Shown: one piece after another, positions 23,041 to 34,952 of the stretch
How positions within the stretch are numbered: position 1 is the stretch's first letter
Layout of the letters: the number at the start of each line of letters is the position of its first letter
Assembly (NCBI GenBank): GCA_963556495.2
Contig: OY747713.1
Location: 4,030,321-4,094,320 of the forward strand
Length of the DNA stretch: 64,000 bases
Reading direction: 5' to 3'
From: Valencia hispanica
Taxonomy: Eukaryota > Chordata > Actinopteri > Cyprinodontiformes > Valenciidae
Made by a program: the position numbers and the translations under genes
Notes under the pieces: generated by a model
What the model was told of the DNA's origin: nothing
Seen by the model: the letters and a program-made list of their open reading frames with translations, nothing else
Databases searched by the model: none

Positions 23041-23440
23041 TGTGGACTCGAGTCATGAATTTGATGACTTTAGACTCGACTTGATAAAATGTACAAAGAC
23101 TTGCAACTCCACTTGGACTTTAACATCAATGACTCGTGACTTTACTAGGACTTGCGCCTTTTGACTTGAGAAGACTTGCTACTTCCCATAAAAACGTGGA
23201 GGCTCAATGTTCCCTGTAAGATGCACGCCTGCGCAATCGCGCACTGCTGACACAGTCTTCGCGCACAGAAAATCTGCTCTGCTCACAAAAAATAATCTAA
23301 CAACAAACAAATAATCAATTATGTGCTATTTTACAAATGAATCAATGAGCATATGCACCGATTTACACCCCTGCACCAGTCCAATTAGAAAAACACACAC
23401 TCGCCTGAACCCGTTATCCCTGGTTATTGCCATAACCCTG
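23040..23440. repeat. degenerate GACTCG/GACTTG repeat and adjoining repeat
   Basis: From 23,040 to about 23,190 the sequence is built from imperfect 'GACTCGA' and 'GACTTG' units, a familiar low-complexity fish repeat. From 23,190 to 23,440 another repeat-like piece with 'CGCGCACTGCTGACAC' follows. Neither is coding. Confidence 0.45.
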
Positions 23441-23449
23441 GTTATTGCC

Positions 23450-25000
23450 ATATAAAATCAAATCAAATCAGTTTATTTATAAGGCGCCTTCACATGACAA
23501 ATAGCCAAAACAAGGCGCCGTACAATTGGTCAACATGAAATTAAACAACAAGGAAAAGATCACATAATAATAAAACTCCAAGAAGCAGGGAAACAGAGTC
23601 TCATGCTGAATCAAAAGCTTGACTATAAAAATAAGTTTTAAGAAGTTTTTTAAAAATGCAGAGTGAAGTCGACTGGCGAATAATCAGTGGCAATGCATTC
23701 CATAGCTTTGGAGCACAAATAGAGAAGGCACGTTCCCCTCTTGGCTTCCTCCTCGACCTCGGAACCTCCAGGAGAAGCTGATCTGCCGACCTGAGGCAAC
23801 GTGTTGGCGTGTAGGGAGTAAGAAGCTCGGAGACATATGCAGGCGCAACGCCATGTAGGGATTAAAAAAGAAATAAAAGAATCTTAAAATTTACCCTAAA
23901 ACGCACTGGCAGCCAGTGTAGGGAAGCCAAAACAGGAGTAATGTGTTCCCTCCCACGTGCTCCAACCAGGACACGAGCAGCAGCATTTTGAACCAGTTGG
24001 AGACGTGAGAGGGACTCCTGGCTAATTCCGAAATATAAGGAGTTACAGTAATCCAGCCGGGTGGTGATAAAAGCATGGATCACTGTCTCAAGATGTTGTT
24101 TAGATAAAAAAAGCATCACCTTCACCACCTGCCTTAAATGAAAAAACTGGACTTTATCACAGAACTAATCTGGCCATCAAGTTTATAATCACTATCCATT
24201 TTAAAACCTAAGTTTGATACGCAGCTCTTTACGTGCGCAGTCATTGGTCCTAGGTCAATTGAGGAGGGGTTACAGGGGCTACTAGGGCCAAACACCATCA
24301 CCTCAGTCTTACCATCATTAAAACTCAGGAAGCTCAATGCCATCCAGTCCTTAATGTCATGCAAACATGACAGAAGGGGGGTGATTGAGTGACCTCTTTT
24401 TATTGGCAGATATATTTTGGTGTCATCAGCATAACAGTGAAAGGACACACCATGTTTACGAAGGATGGAGCCAAGTGGATGCAGATACAAAGAAAACAAA
24501 AGTTGGCCTACTATAGAACCCTTAGGGACCCCCCACAACAATGGGGCAGAGGTAGAGTAGGAACCAGCAAAGCTAACACACATAGTTCTGTCAGCTAGGT
24601 ATGATGAAAACCAGTTAAGAGCAACACCCTGAACCCCTAAGTCACTAAGCCTAGGCAATAATATAGCGTGATCTACAGTGTCAAACGCTGCGGAAAGGTT
24701 CAACAGAATGAGGATGACGTAATCCTCGTCATCAGTTGCCCAGAAAATATCATTAAAAACTCTCAGCAGAGCAGAGTCTGTGCTGTGTAAAGTTTTAAAA
24801 CCAGACTGAAAGATTTCCAAAGCATTATTCCTCTGCAAAAAAGATGATAGCTGGATGTAGACCACTTTCTCTAAAATTTTAGAGAGAAAGGGTAGCCTAA
24901 GACTAAGGTTAAAAAAAAAATTACTCAAACTCAGATCCTCCTGTTTATATAGGAGCGGAGCGCTTTCGTCTATGCACAGAGCGGCTGACAGCGCCAAGTT
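23450..25000 (-). mobile_element. L2-type LINE, RT and 3' end
   Basis: Minus frames 24997-24134 and 24128-23862 give [28 protein letters not shown] (RT motif A), [20 protein letters not shown] (motif B), [12 protein letters not shown] (motif C, about 24,430) and FITTRLDYCNSLYFG with LQLVQNAAARVLVG. The 3' UTR begins near 23,870 and ends with 'AATCAAATCAAATCAG' at about 23,458. It is 5'-truncated near 25,000, frame-broken at 24,130, and lies inside the split RTE element. Confidence 0.8.
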
Positions 25001-25744
25001 CGTGCGCTGTGAAATGTGCTTGATTTATTTAGAAAGTCTGTAGCGTTTTGGTGGAATTTTCTTTAACGAAAAGGAATTTTCTGAAAACATCTGAAGTTTT
25101 TGTTTTATTTCTCTCAGAAACGTGTTTGGTCTCGCCGTTTGATTCTGTATTTGGGTTAAAAGATTTCACTTCAAGACAATTACGTTTATGTCACTGAGTG
25201 ACCAGTGGTTGGCTGCTCCAGCCAATGATGCGATTCACATACGTATTTACGCAGCTAATCAATATATATTTGTGCTACATTTCAAGCATCCAGTGCAGAC
25301 TGTGAAAGAGGCTTTAGTTTAATGAATTGTATCAAAACAGTATCGAGAAATTGTCTTGAAGTGGACCATTTGGATCCGCTGATGCGCATAAAGTCAAAGC
25401 TGCAAGCAGATGAGGCCATCAAGAGCATTTACAACTACTGGATAAAGTTAAATTGAAGTCCTTAATCAGATTTATGCTTATCTAGTGTCATGCATTTACA
25501 ATGTTCATTTATGAAAACTGATTATTAAATACCAGTTTATGAGTAGCAGAAATACAGAATAATTGTGTGGTTTTATACTGTATTTTGCAGACAAAGAGTT
25601 ACTTTTACCCAGTGCTCAGCAAGAGCTTCTCACAATGGCTCATGCTTATAATACAAGTCAGACCTTTATAATAAAAATGTTAAGTGTGTTTTCAAAATTT
25701 GAGTTCATAGTTAGCTTGGCTGGTGGTCCCCTTTGGTGGTCCCC
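25000..25744. other. no gene recognised
   Basis: AT-rich sequence between the L2 5' truncation point and the RTE fragment. A plus frame starting at 25,563 overlaps the antisense of the RTE fragment and is not credible as a gene. Confidence 0.35.
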
Positions 25745-26835
25745 CTTTTTAAACAGGGGGACCACCACCCCGGTCTGCCAATCCAAGGGAACTGCCCCCG
25801 ATGTCCATGCAATATTGGAGAGCCGCGTTAACCAACACAGCCCCACAACATCCAAAGCATTGAGGAACTCCGGTCGAATCTCATCCACCCCCGGAGCCTT
25901 GCAACCGAGGAGATTTTTAATGACCTCGGTGACCTCAGCACCAGAGATTGGAGAGCCTGACCCAAAGTCCCCAGACTTTGCTTCCAGATTGGAAGGCGTA
26001 CCGGTGGGATTGATGAGGTCTTTGAAGTATTTCATCCACTGACCCAAAATGTCCCGCATCGAGGTCAGCAGCACACAATCCCCACTGTAAACGGTGTTGG
26101 TGGCAACCGCTTCCCCCCCGGATGGTGGACCAAAATCGATTCGAAGCCGCATGGAAGTCGTTCTCCATGGCCTCTCCAAACTCCTCTCCAAACTCCTCTC
26201 CAAACTCTTCCCACGCCCGAGTTTTTGCCTCAGTGACAGTTCGAGCCGCACTTCGCTTGGCCCGCCGGTACCTATCAGTTGCTTCAGGGGTCCCACAACC
26301 CAAAAAGACCCTCGCAACACGTTTGGGCCTGCCAGGTCTGTCCGGCATCCTACCCCACCATTGGAGCCAAACTCATCACCAGGTAGTGGTCAGTGGACAG
26401 CTCAGCCCCTCTCCTCACCCGAGTGTCCAAAACATGCGGATGAAACGACAACCAAGTTGATCATCGAGCTGCGGCCTAGGCTGTCCTGGTGCCAAGTGCA
26501 CAAATGGACACCCTTATGCCTGAACATGGTGTTCGTTATGGACAATCCATGACGAGCGCAGAAGTCAAATAACAAAACACCGCTCGGGTTCGGATCGGGG
26601 GGGCCATTCCGCCCAACCACAACCCTCCAGGTCTCACTGTCATTGCCCACGTGAGCATTGAAGTCCCCCAGCAGAACAAGGGAGTCCAGTCCAGTACCCC
26701 CTCCAAGGACTCCAAAAAGGGTGGGTAATCTGATCTGCCGTTTGGCGTGTAAGCAGAAACAACAGTCAGGACCCGTCCCCCCACCCGTAGGTGGAGGGAG
26801 GCTATCCCCTCGTTCACCGGGGTAAACCCCAATGC
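25745..26835 (-). mobile_element. RTE/Rex3-type LINE, endonuclease to RT start
   Basis: Minus frames give MGFTPVNEGIASLHLRVGGR and LTVVSAYTPNGRSDYPPFL (endonuclease), a middle linker with FGEEFGEEFGEAMENDFHA, then GAEVTEVIKNLLGCKAPGVD, TRLSNIAWTSGAVPLDW and VVVPLFKKGD (RT entry). It breaks at about 25,745. The middle of the RT is missing. With 22,487-23,040 it probably makes one minus-strand element, since both point the same way and flank the L2 insertion. Confidence 0.7.
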
Positions 26836-26879
26836 TTTAGAATATTTTTTTAGACGTTTTTTCTAATCTGTCTTGCTTC

Positions 26880-27150
26880 AGCACTGAAGGGCAATTGATT
26901 TTTTTTCTTTTGAAGACCCATTTTCTGAGTCTGACCAACTTTTCTTCTTTTCTACACTTCAAAAGTCATGTGCTAGTAAAGAATAAAGCCTAAGTTAAAA
27001 TAGTTTTAACTCATTTGTTCTAGTTTCTTTTTCTTGCTTCAGTCCTGCAGGGCAAAGAGGAACAAAAAAAACACAGTGGGTTTTGTTGTGTAATTTGCCC
27101 TTCAGGGCTTAAAGCCAGAAAAAAAAGCCTTTAAATATTTTAACTTAGAA
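26880..27150 (+). repeat. repeat with CTTCAGCCCTGAAGG hairpins, copy 1
   Basis: Shares with 40,735-41,090 the run 'CACTTCAAAAGTCATGTGC', several 'TTCAGxxCTGAAGGGC/CCCTTCAGGGCTTAAAGC' palindromes and A-rich spacers. A shorter copy lies at 22,405-22,470. The family is unknown to me. Confidence 0.45.
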
Positions 27151-27159
27151 AAAAGAAAA

Positions 27160-27600
27160 GTTGATACCAGTGATCATTTTTACAAGGACAACATGAAAAA
27201 GGAGAAGATGTGGACAGAAACGTGCACAGTTTTGGGAGTGGATGGAACAAAGTGATAGAACAAAGCTGTTCAATAATAAATATACAAAAAAATATTTAAC
27301 TTGAACAGTAGTGCAACATCTGAGAACAAAAAGTGCACACTAAAGAATCCAAACAAAAAATAAACGTTTATCTTAATTGTCAAAGTATTGGTATAGACAG
27401 AGGGAGGCAAAAACTGTTGAAAAAAATAAAGACATTATAATTTATTTTTTTCTCGCCACATATTTGGCGCCCCTCACTAGATGGCGCCCTAGGCAAGCGC
27501 CTATGTCGCCTGTAGGAAGGACCGCCACTGGACATGCGTGGGCACGATACATGCACAAGTGCAAAATTAATGATTTTAAATTGTATGTTTTTTTTTTTTT
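27160..27600. other. no gene, repeat fragment
   Basis: A short GC-richer piece near 27,465-27,530 has repeated GGCGCCC motifs and looks like a dispersed element end. A poly-T run closes the stretch at about 27,588-27,601. Short frames carry no motif. Confidence 0.35.
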
Positions 27601-27601
27601 T

Positions 27602-28506
27602 GTGCAATGGGGAACTTAAAAAAATTACTTCTTGCTTTCCTTTGAATTACTTTATATTGGAGGTGAGAAGCTAAAGATCTGTTAGCTAAGAAAGGATGCA
27701 ACTCTTGAATAAATAATTTTGTTATTACATTATTGCACAGCTTTTTATCAAGAAAAGAGTTCATTTAGCAGAAGTTCAGGAGAATTTGGACTGATATCAT
27801 TATTATGCAAATTAAAAGAGTTTGACAAAGCTTTTTCTGGAATCGCTTTAATAACTTTCTGATATTGTCCCTTAAAATCTCAATTGTATTTGGATCTGAG
27901 GAGCTGAGGAAATCATAAGACATGAGGTTTCCAGAACTATCGAACAAGTCCAAATTAGACCATATACCCCTTTCCAGCCAATTTTGGTAAAGATCGATCT
28001 GTTTCTTGAGATCACATATCTACAGTTCCAAAGAGGAGTCTTATGGGGACTAAAATTAAGCTTGTAAATCCTCTTCCAATACATTTGTACCTGTTGTTGA
28101 TTTTTCTCCCAGAGCATATAAATGCTGTACTTGCAAAAAATTACATATATGAATTGCTTTGAGATCCTTTTTCTTGATATTCTGATATTGATTTTATGTA
28201 TAGGTAAACATTTATCATTTCTGGGTATTCTAAAAAACAAAAAGCAGTATAATTTTTTTTTCCATTGTAAGGGAAAATCCATTAAAATACAGTTATTAAC
28301 AACTCTTTTCAAAGCCCATGTGTGAAAGAGCAGTACCAGAAAAGATGTGTCAAGTCCTCTTGATAATCCCCACAGGAGCTGTTGTTAATATTTATGTCTC
28401 TTTCAAATTGCATCATATAGTGCTGTGCAGGGTTAAAAATGGGGCACAATGTAGTTTGTCCGTGTGGCATTGCCTTAGTGTGATGTTGTGAGCAGATCTG
28501 GTACAT
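27602..28506 (-). mobile_element. L1/Tx1-type LINE, ORF2 C-terminal fragment
   Basis: Minus frames include CGDYQEDLTHLFWYCSFTHG (about 28,340), a zinc-knuckle-like segment typical of the ORF2 C-terminus, then basic, Phe/Ile-rich sequence to 27,872, and in another frame LFDSSGNLMSYDFLS. The order of the last two blocks suggests internal rearrangement. The plus-strand poly-T near 27,590 fits a 3' poly-A tail. Confidence 0.55.
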
Positions 28507-28562
28507 ACACCGGCAACAATGGTACGTTATTCATTTTTTACTTCTTAGCGTTGTCTTTAAAG

Positions 28563-28655
28563 ATGTCTGCAAAGAAAAATCTGCCTTGGAGCAACGGCGA
28601 GGTGAAGACCTTTCTGTCTTTGCCTACCGAGGACAGAATCCACAGGGAACTGTTT
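28563..28655 (+). pseudogene. Myb/SANT-like domain fragment
   Basis: ATG at 28,563 begins MSAKKNLPWSNGEVKTFLSL, then TEDRIHREL. This resembles the first helix of MADF/Myb-SANT domains that accompany fish PIF/Harbinger transposons, where 'WSxxEVxxLLxI' and 'IQxEL' are usual. The similarity stops after about 30 codons and runs into LINE sequence. Confidence 0.4.
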
Positions 28656-28659
28656 ACTA

Positions 28660-28860
28660 GCACATTGTCTTCTCCTGTCAAGATTTTTAAGTCCCGATTA
28701 AAAACTTGCCTTTACTCATTAGCCTTTCTTTCTTCTTAATCTTCCTTCTCAATTTGTTTTTATTTATTTATATGCTTTTAGCCCCTGTATGTTTATTTCT
28801 TATGTTTTCTGTGTATTGAAGAGATAAAAATTCTGTAAATGTTGAGTGTACACTTATTTT
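28660..28860 (+). repeat. L2-group LINE C-terminal tail
   Basis: The frame ends SSPVKIFKSRLKTCLYSLAF followed by stops, matching the terminal 'FKSxLKTxLF' segment of L2-group ORF2. Non-coding 3' UTR-like sequence follows. Confidence 0.45.
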
Positions 28861-29440
28861 GTGTGTAAAATTAAGTCTTTTGTCTTACAGGGGGACACGG
28901 AAAAGACATCTGCGTGAGGAGGCATGTGGTCTTTAAAGTTATGTTCCCGCTGATAGATGACTTGCATGTGACCTTTAAAGATTATGTGCCTGCTTAATAT
29001 ATGACTTTGCAACGGTGATCAATCAAGAAGAGTGTAGTACATCACGCGTTGCCTTTTGTGAAGAAACATGGACCATAATTCTATGAAAAAAATGTGTGGG
29101 TCTGGGGTTCATGCTCTGGTTCAATAAAAGCTATGCGGAGATGCAGAAAGATTACTCAGTTGATCGCTGAGCCTGTCTGCAGACGTTCTTGCTGGCAAAA
29201 TTCCTAACTGTTGTCTGTTGCTTCTTATTGCTCCTTGTTACAGAAATGAACGAAGAAGGTGAAACAAGAGCCTGTGAGTGCCTAGGAGTCAGAAAATTAA
29301 ATTGGTGTCTGTTCCTTTGAGGCTTTAGCTTAGATTGACAAAAATCACTTCAAACAGTATTCATGTTTCAGTACAGCACCTTGGTTGGCTCTCACGCTGT
29401 TTTTAAATGTGCTTTACAAATAAATTTGGTTTGATATGAT
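28860..29440. other. no gene recognised
   Basis: Mixed sequence with no open frame of note and no structural RNA I can identify. Confidence 0.3.
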
Positions 29441-29560
29441 ATATGTTTTGTGTGTGCTTCCTCCTTTATTGCTGTTTTTACTTTACATGCTTTGTCTGTG
29501 TTTTACTGCAATTTTTATTTTACCCTTTATGTAAAGCAGGCGTTGATCATGTTTCAGGAC
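29440..29560 (+). repeat. L2-group LINE 3' UTR fragment
   Basis: The piece with 'TTGCTGTTTTTACTTTACATGCTTTGTCTGTG' matches 57,795-57,860, which leads into the L2-group 3' end there. The tail is missing here. Confidence 0.45.
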
Positions 29561-30250
29561 AGCACACTGTCAAGTCAGCTTCTCTATTTGGATATGCTGA
29601 ACAAACAGAAAATAAAATTTAGGGAGCAGGTTTGTTTTTAGACATTTTCTCAACAAAAGGCTTTTTAATGAGTGGTTTGACTCACTGTGCTCCTTTAACT
29701 TGGACACATGGCCAAACTTCCGCCTGAATATCACTACTGTACCTGCTCCCATGCTACAATCCTCGCTGAATCAATGGGCATGAGAAGAGGTCTCCGGTGA
29801 CATACCTCAGTCTCCAGCTGTCAGAAGCTAACCGCAATGGGCCCAGCATTTTTTACAAATGTTAAATGTCACAATAACAGCTGCGACAATGCACTCTCAC
29901 GTATTTAAGATGGCTAAATAATCTAATTCTTCTACTACCTGCATTTAATGACTAGAAGACGGTGCTCGACTTTCACATGACATTGACAATAATGAGTTGG
30001 GATCCTGTCTGCTGACTGGATTCTGTGGTCAAAACCTGTGAAGTCCTCGAAGGTGCTGAGAAGGGCCGGGTGCATCACTAAGCGCTACAACATGAAAGTT
30101 ACAGGGAAAACCATGAGAAATGCACGTATGCCCCATATGACCCCAACGGAACAGCAGAAGGATAAAAAAACCATGTGACATTTGCCAGTCTATACAAGTT
30201 TTCTTCCAAGATTGCCTTGCATTACCTCCTTCCTGCTTCCTATCAGCCAG
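29560..30250. other. no gene recognised
   Basis: No coding or RNA signal; short frames only. The sequence ends at the target duplication of the next element. Confidence 0.3.
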
Positions 30251-30254
30251 CATT

Positions 30255-30861
30255 TGTCATGGTTCCTGGGTGTTTGTGTTTTGTTAGTTTTCCTTATTTA
30301 GTTCTATTATGTTTTAGTTATTCTTTGTCTCCCTCTGGTGGTCTTGTGTTTGGTTGCCCTTGTTTGTGTTAATCTCTATTTTCCCCAAGTTCCTATTAAT
30401 ACTTATCCTTCATTAGTCCCATTTAGTTGTTATATTTAATTCCTCCTTCTGTTTTCCAGTGTTTCATTAGATTCCCTTCCAGACTTATTATCTTTAGTTT
30501 CTTAAGAGTCTTCTGTCTCCCAGCCTTTTTACCTCCTATCCCAGTTGATTACTTCCACCTGCTCTCTCCCTCCCACCTGCATCTGCTCCCACTAATTGAT
30601 CATTGGTCTTCTCAGTCACTTCCTCATTTCCTCCCCAGTATATATTCACCTCTACTTCAGTCACTACTCGCTGGTTCGTTGTCTTTCCTCACCGCCTGGT
30701 TCCTGCCTTCCCTGTTGCCTGTCTTCCTTCCCTTCTTGGTTCCTGGTTTGCCATTGCTGAGGTTTTTGATCCTCCTGAGTTTGTAAGTCCTTGTTTTGTT
30801 ATTAAAACATTATTCTTTACTTCTCAACATTTGGGTCCTCAATACAAACCTGAACATGACA
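30255..30861 (+). mobile_element. solo LTR 1
   Basis: 607 bp, starting TGTCATGG and ending CATGACA, a TG...CA inverted end pair. It is flanked by a perfect 5-bp duplication GCATT (30250-30254 and 30862-30866), the size usual for LTR integrations. A TATATA box lies near 30,640 and ATTAAA near 30,802. The body is pyrimidine-rich, so the overlapping plus frames at 30,427-30,884 are not genes. No internal retroelement sequence adjoins it, as expected after LTR recombination. Confidence 0.75.
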
Positions 30862-30869
30862 GCATTCCT

Positions 30870-33025
30870 TTATCCATGCAATGAAAAAGCATCACCTGTC
30901 ACTAACTTGAGTTATTATGTAAGTAAATCGTATTCTTTTCACTGATCATTTTTATTGAATTTTATGTTTCACGAAGGATAACTTAAAGTCAATGTTGTTT
31001 TTACAGGTGTAGCTAGGCTGAAAAAGCAAGACCTCTTAAGGGAAATGGGTATAAGAGAAGAATTTCAGGTTAAAACTAAAGAAAACATAGGGCTGTCACG
31101 GTTCCACCAGCATTGCTTGACAATTTCATTTCCATAAACATTTTAGAGTATAAATACAACATGATTCATACAATTAGAAAAAAACTAATTAGTTATGAAC
31201 ACACCATTGGACAAGAAAGGAAAAAATACATATATATATATTTTACTCATATCTACATGTACTAAAGTACATCCTGTCAAGTGGCCATCTTGTCTTTGCA
31301 AAGATTTTGTTTTTCTTAATTTTAAAACATAAAAATAAAACAGTGGTGTTTTTTTTCTTGCTCAGTCTACTGTAAGATTCATACCGCCATACACATCCCA
31401 GGTTACTAAACTAAAAGGATATCATAAAAGGTTTAGGGTCTGAATAGACTGTGACAATAGGAAGGGCAAAGACCTCCAGTGACACGGCACATTAACGGAA
31501 AACGATACAGATTACATGAAATTAAAGTCTTTTCCAATAAACAGTGAAGAAACAGATTTGCTAATCACTCTCAATATACCTAAAGGTAAAAGGAATAAAA
31601 GAATGTCTTTGATTTTGAAGTAAGCCATGGGGTCTTCATTGTTTCCAATGAAGAGACGAGAACTCTCATTGTGTTGCAAAAGCATCAGTCGAAAATAAGG
31701 GCTTGGTAGGGTAATTACTATTTATTGGTTCCTTGTGTTAATTTGATGTTTCAGTTATTTTCTAAATAAATGGCATTTTTGCTGTGAAATATAAAAAACA
31801 AAACACATTCGACTTTAGCCCTAAATCCTGCCAAAATATATAAGAACGCAATCATTGAGTAGATGGTTCAGGTATAGAGCTTCCTCCTACCTACTGAACA
31901 TGCGTATCTTAACAAATTAGTTTTTTACAGATTTCACGCAAAACACTTTGTTCTGCATGAATGCCTCTAATGTGTTTTACACTCAAGATTATGTGGATTC
32001 CAGTATTAGACTTGCAATTTTTTTCAAGAAGACACTTCCCCCTCATCCCATTGTCTACCATACACAAATGGTAAACTGAAAAGATTTGGTTATCCTTATT
32101 TCTCCTAACTCAAAAGATGAGAACTGTCCTGGCTAAGGACAGCTTTTTATCTAACAAACACACCTTTGTGGCTCATTTGATCAAGAAAAGTTTGGAAAAC
32201 TAAAACATATCCATACAAAGACTAGAAATTGTTTTTTCCAAAAATAAATACGAATTTGGGATATTTAAAAAAAGTAACCTTTTTGTTATAGATGTGTAGA
32301 GAGAAAAATTGAGAAGTTAGCTGATTCAGTTTTAAGCAACATCAACTAGTTTTCCTTCTCTGAGGAATAGCTATAACTATTTCCTACTACATTTAAATCA
32401 ACTTTTAAAATATTCTGCAAAAAGTTTATTTTAAGTTATTTTGTGTTTTTTTTTTTTTTTTTTTCCCCACTAATTTTCCCACAAAAAAATTATGATAAAG
32501 TATACCAGACATCCATAAACGCACTCCTGGTTGCAACTTTAGCTTTAAAATGGTTACAAAATGTAATTTGGAAACATGACCTCCTCTTTGAAGCAACTAC
32601 GTTACAAATAAAAAATCAGTCAGGAAGATTTTTTTTTTTCCAATGTTACTGTATAGGAGCAATTAAAAGACATTATATATTAGGGCAAACTGTTTAGCTG
32701 GTCATACACACTGAAATCTTGAGCAGAGGAGAAAACAGACCAACAGTTAGAAAAAGCATATTATGCTAACTCTTACAACTACTGACCTTACAATGGTTAA
32801 AGCCAAAACTGTTGAAGAGAGCCAAAGCAAAGCATGCAAAATATAATGCTTTTTATACTTTATAATTTCACAATCATACATCACTGAGTGTTTCCTATAA
32901 GACATCAAAGCAAACATTACTTTCAAGAACTAAAGTAGGCCTGTGTATAACTACAGAGTAAGTATGAACTGATTTATCTCTGCGTGTGTGTTTTCATGTA
33001 GGTGGGGGTGGGCTGCGCGATACAC
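30870..33025. other. no gene, AT-rich intronic DNA
   Basis: About 2.1 kb of AT-rich sequence without a supported coding frame. The longest frame (32443-32697 +) starts in a poly-T tract. I see no repeat match elsewhere in the window. Confidence 0.4.
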
Positions 33026-33029
33026 TATA

Positions 33030-34573
33030 CAGGTCCTTCTCAAAAAATTAGCATATTGTGATGAAGTTCATTCTTTTCCATAATGTAATGATAAAAATTA
33101 AACTTTCATATATTTTAGATTCATTGCACACCAACTGAAATATTTCAGGTCTTTTATTGTTTTAAAACGGATGATTTTGGCATACAGCTCATGAAAACCC
33201 AAAATTCCTATCTCAAAAAATTAGCATATTTGATCCGACCAATAAAAGAAAAGTGTTTTTAATACAAAAAAAAGTCAACCTTCAAATAATTATGTTCAGT
33301 TATGCACTCAATACTTGGTCGGGAATCCTTTAGCAGAAATGACTGCTTCAATGCGGCGTGGCATGGAGGCAATCAGCCTGTGGCACTGCTGAGGTGTTAT
33401 GGAGGCCCAGGATGCTTCGATAGCGGCCTGAAGCTCATCCAGAGTGTTGGGTCTTGCGTCTCTCAACTTCCTCTTCACAATATCCCACAGATTCTCTATG
33501 GGGTTCAGGTCAGAAGAGTTGGCAGGCCAATGGAGCACAGTAATACCATGGTCAGTAAACCACTTACCAGTGGTTTTGGCACTGTGAGCAGGTGCCAGGT
33601 CGTGCTGAAAAAGGAAATCTTCATCTCCATAAAACTTTTCAGCAGATGGAAGCATGAAGTGCTCCAAAATCTCCTGATAGCTAGCTGCATTGACCCTGCC
33701 CTAAATAAAACACAGTGGACCAACACCAGCAGCTGACATGGCACCCCAGACCATCACTGACTGTGGGTACTTGACACTGGACTTCAGGCATTTTGGCATT
33801 TCCTTCTCCCCAGTCTTCCTCCAGACTCTGGCACCTTGATTTCCCAATGACATGCAAAAATTGCTTTCATCCGAAAGCCCAGGTCAGGCGCTTCTGCCGC
33901 TGTTTCTGGTTCAAAAGTGGCTTGTAGCCCATTTCCTGCACAGGCCTGTGCACGGTGGCTCTGGATGTTTCTACTCCAGACTCAGTCCACTGCTTCTGCA
34001 GGTCCCCCAAGGTCTGGAATCGGTCCTTCTCCACAATCTTCCTCAGGGTCCGGTCACCTCTTCTCGTTGTGCAGCGTTTTCTGCCACACTTTTTCCTTCC
34101 CACAGACTTCCCACTGAGGTGCCTTGATACAGCACTCTGGGAACAGCCTATTCGTTCAGAAGTTTCTTTCTGTGTCTTACCCTCTTGCTTGAGGGTGTCA
34201 ATGATGGCCTTCTGGGCAGCAGTCAGGTCGGCAGTCTTACCCATGATTGCGGTTTTGAGTAATGAACCAGGCTGGGAGTTTTTAAAAGCCTCAGGAATCT
34301 TTTGCAGGTGTTTAGAGTTAATTAGTTGATTCAGATGATTAGGTTAATAGCTCGTTTAGAGAACCTTTTCATGATATGCTAATTTTTTGAGATAGGAATT
34401 ATGGGTTTTCATGAGCTGTATGCCAAAATCATCAGTTTCAAAACAATAAAAGACCTGAAATATTTCAGTTGGTGTGCAATGAATCTAAAATATATGAAAG
34501 TAAAATTTTTATAATTACATTATGGAAAAGAATTAACTTTATCACAATATGCTAATTTTTTGAGAAGGACCTT
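33030..34573 (-). mobile_element. Tc1-like transposon with IR/DR ends
   Basis: 1,544 bp flanked by TA (33028-33029 and 34574-34575). About 205-bp terminal inverted repeats begin CAGGTCCTTCTCAAAAAATT. Within each arm the core 'CTCAAAAAATTAGCATAT' occurs twice, at 33,040 and 33,212 on the left and mirrored at about 34,377 and 34,549 on the right, an IR/DR layout. The last base of the right end is changed. The transposase gene lies inside on the minus strand. Confidence 0.9.
33308..34244 (-). pseudogene. Tc1-like transposase, inactivated
   Basis: The N-terminal frame (34244-33867) begins MGKTADLTAAQKAIIDTLKQ, followed by a helix-turn-helix (KETSERIGCSQSAVSRHL) and a GRKRC basic motif. The C-terminal frame (33667-33308) has FLFQHDLAPAHSAKT and SSDLNPIENLWDIVKRKLRD, with the second Asp and the Glu of the DDE triad. 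Between them a deletion near 33,875-33,880 removes the segment before the first Asp and shifts the frame, and a stop lies near 33,700 in the homologous frame. No functional protein is expected. Confidence 0.8.
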
Positions 34574-34579
34574 TAGATA

Positions 34580-34950
34580 CTTTAGAGTTAAAATGTCTTT
34601 AGAATATAGGCATTTATTCCTACAAGTTAAAGAACCTCTATGAGCTTTTATATGTTTAACATTCTTAAAAAGTGTTGTTCAGACCAGACTTGGTAAGACA
34701 GCAGTTGTATGTTTAAAAGAACCACAGGATAAGCTACTAAAAGAGGGTAGGACCTGTTCGTAACAACAACTTTTGTTGTGAACAAAACATGTTTTGCTTT
34801 ATTGCATCTACGCCGAAACACTGGTGCTCCTGCTGGCTGCCTCCCAATTTGCAAACATTACAATGTTTTCGCAGTAAAGATATGCATGCATAATCCATAA
34901 AGTAGTTCAGAGCAGTTTTCATAGCACTGTTGAAAGTGGAAGGTATCCAG
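34580..34950. other. no gene recognised
   Basis: Flank of the Tc1 element; only short frames without motif. Confidence 0.3.
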
Positions 34951-34952
34951 TC

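Noticed and set aside
30427..30884. Overlapping plus frames rich in Leu/Phe/Pro
   Set aside because: They fall entirely in the pyrimidine-rich body of solo LTR 1, which has TG/CA ends and a target duplication.
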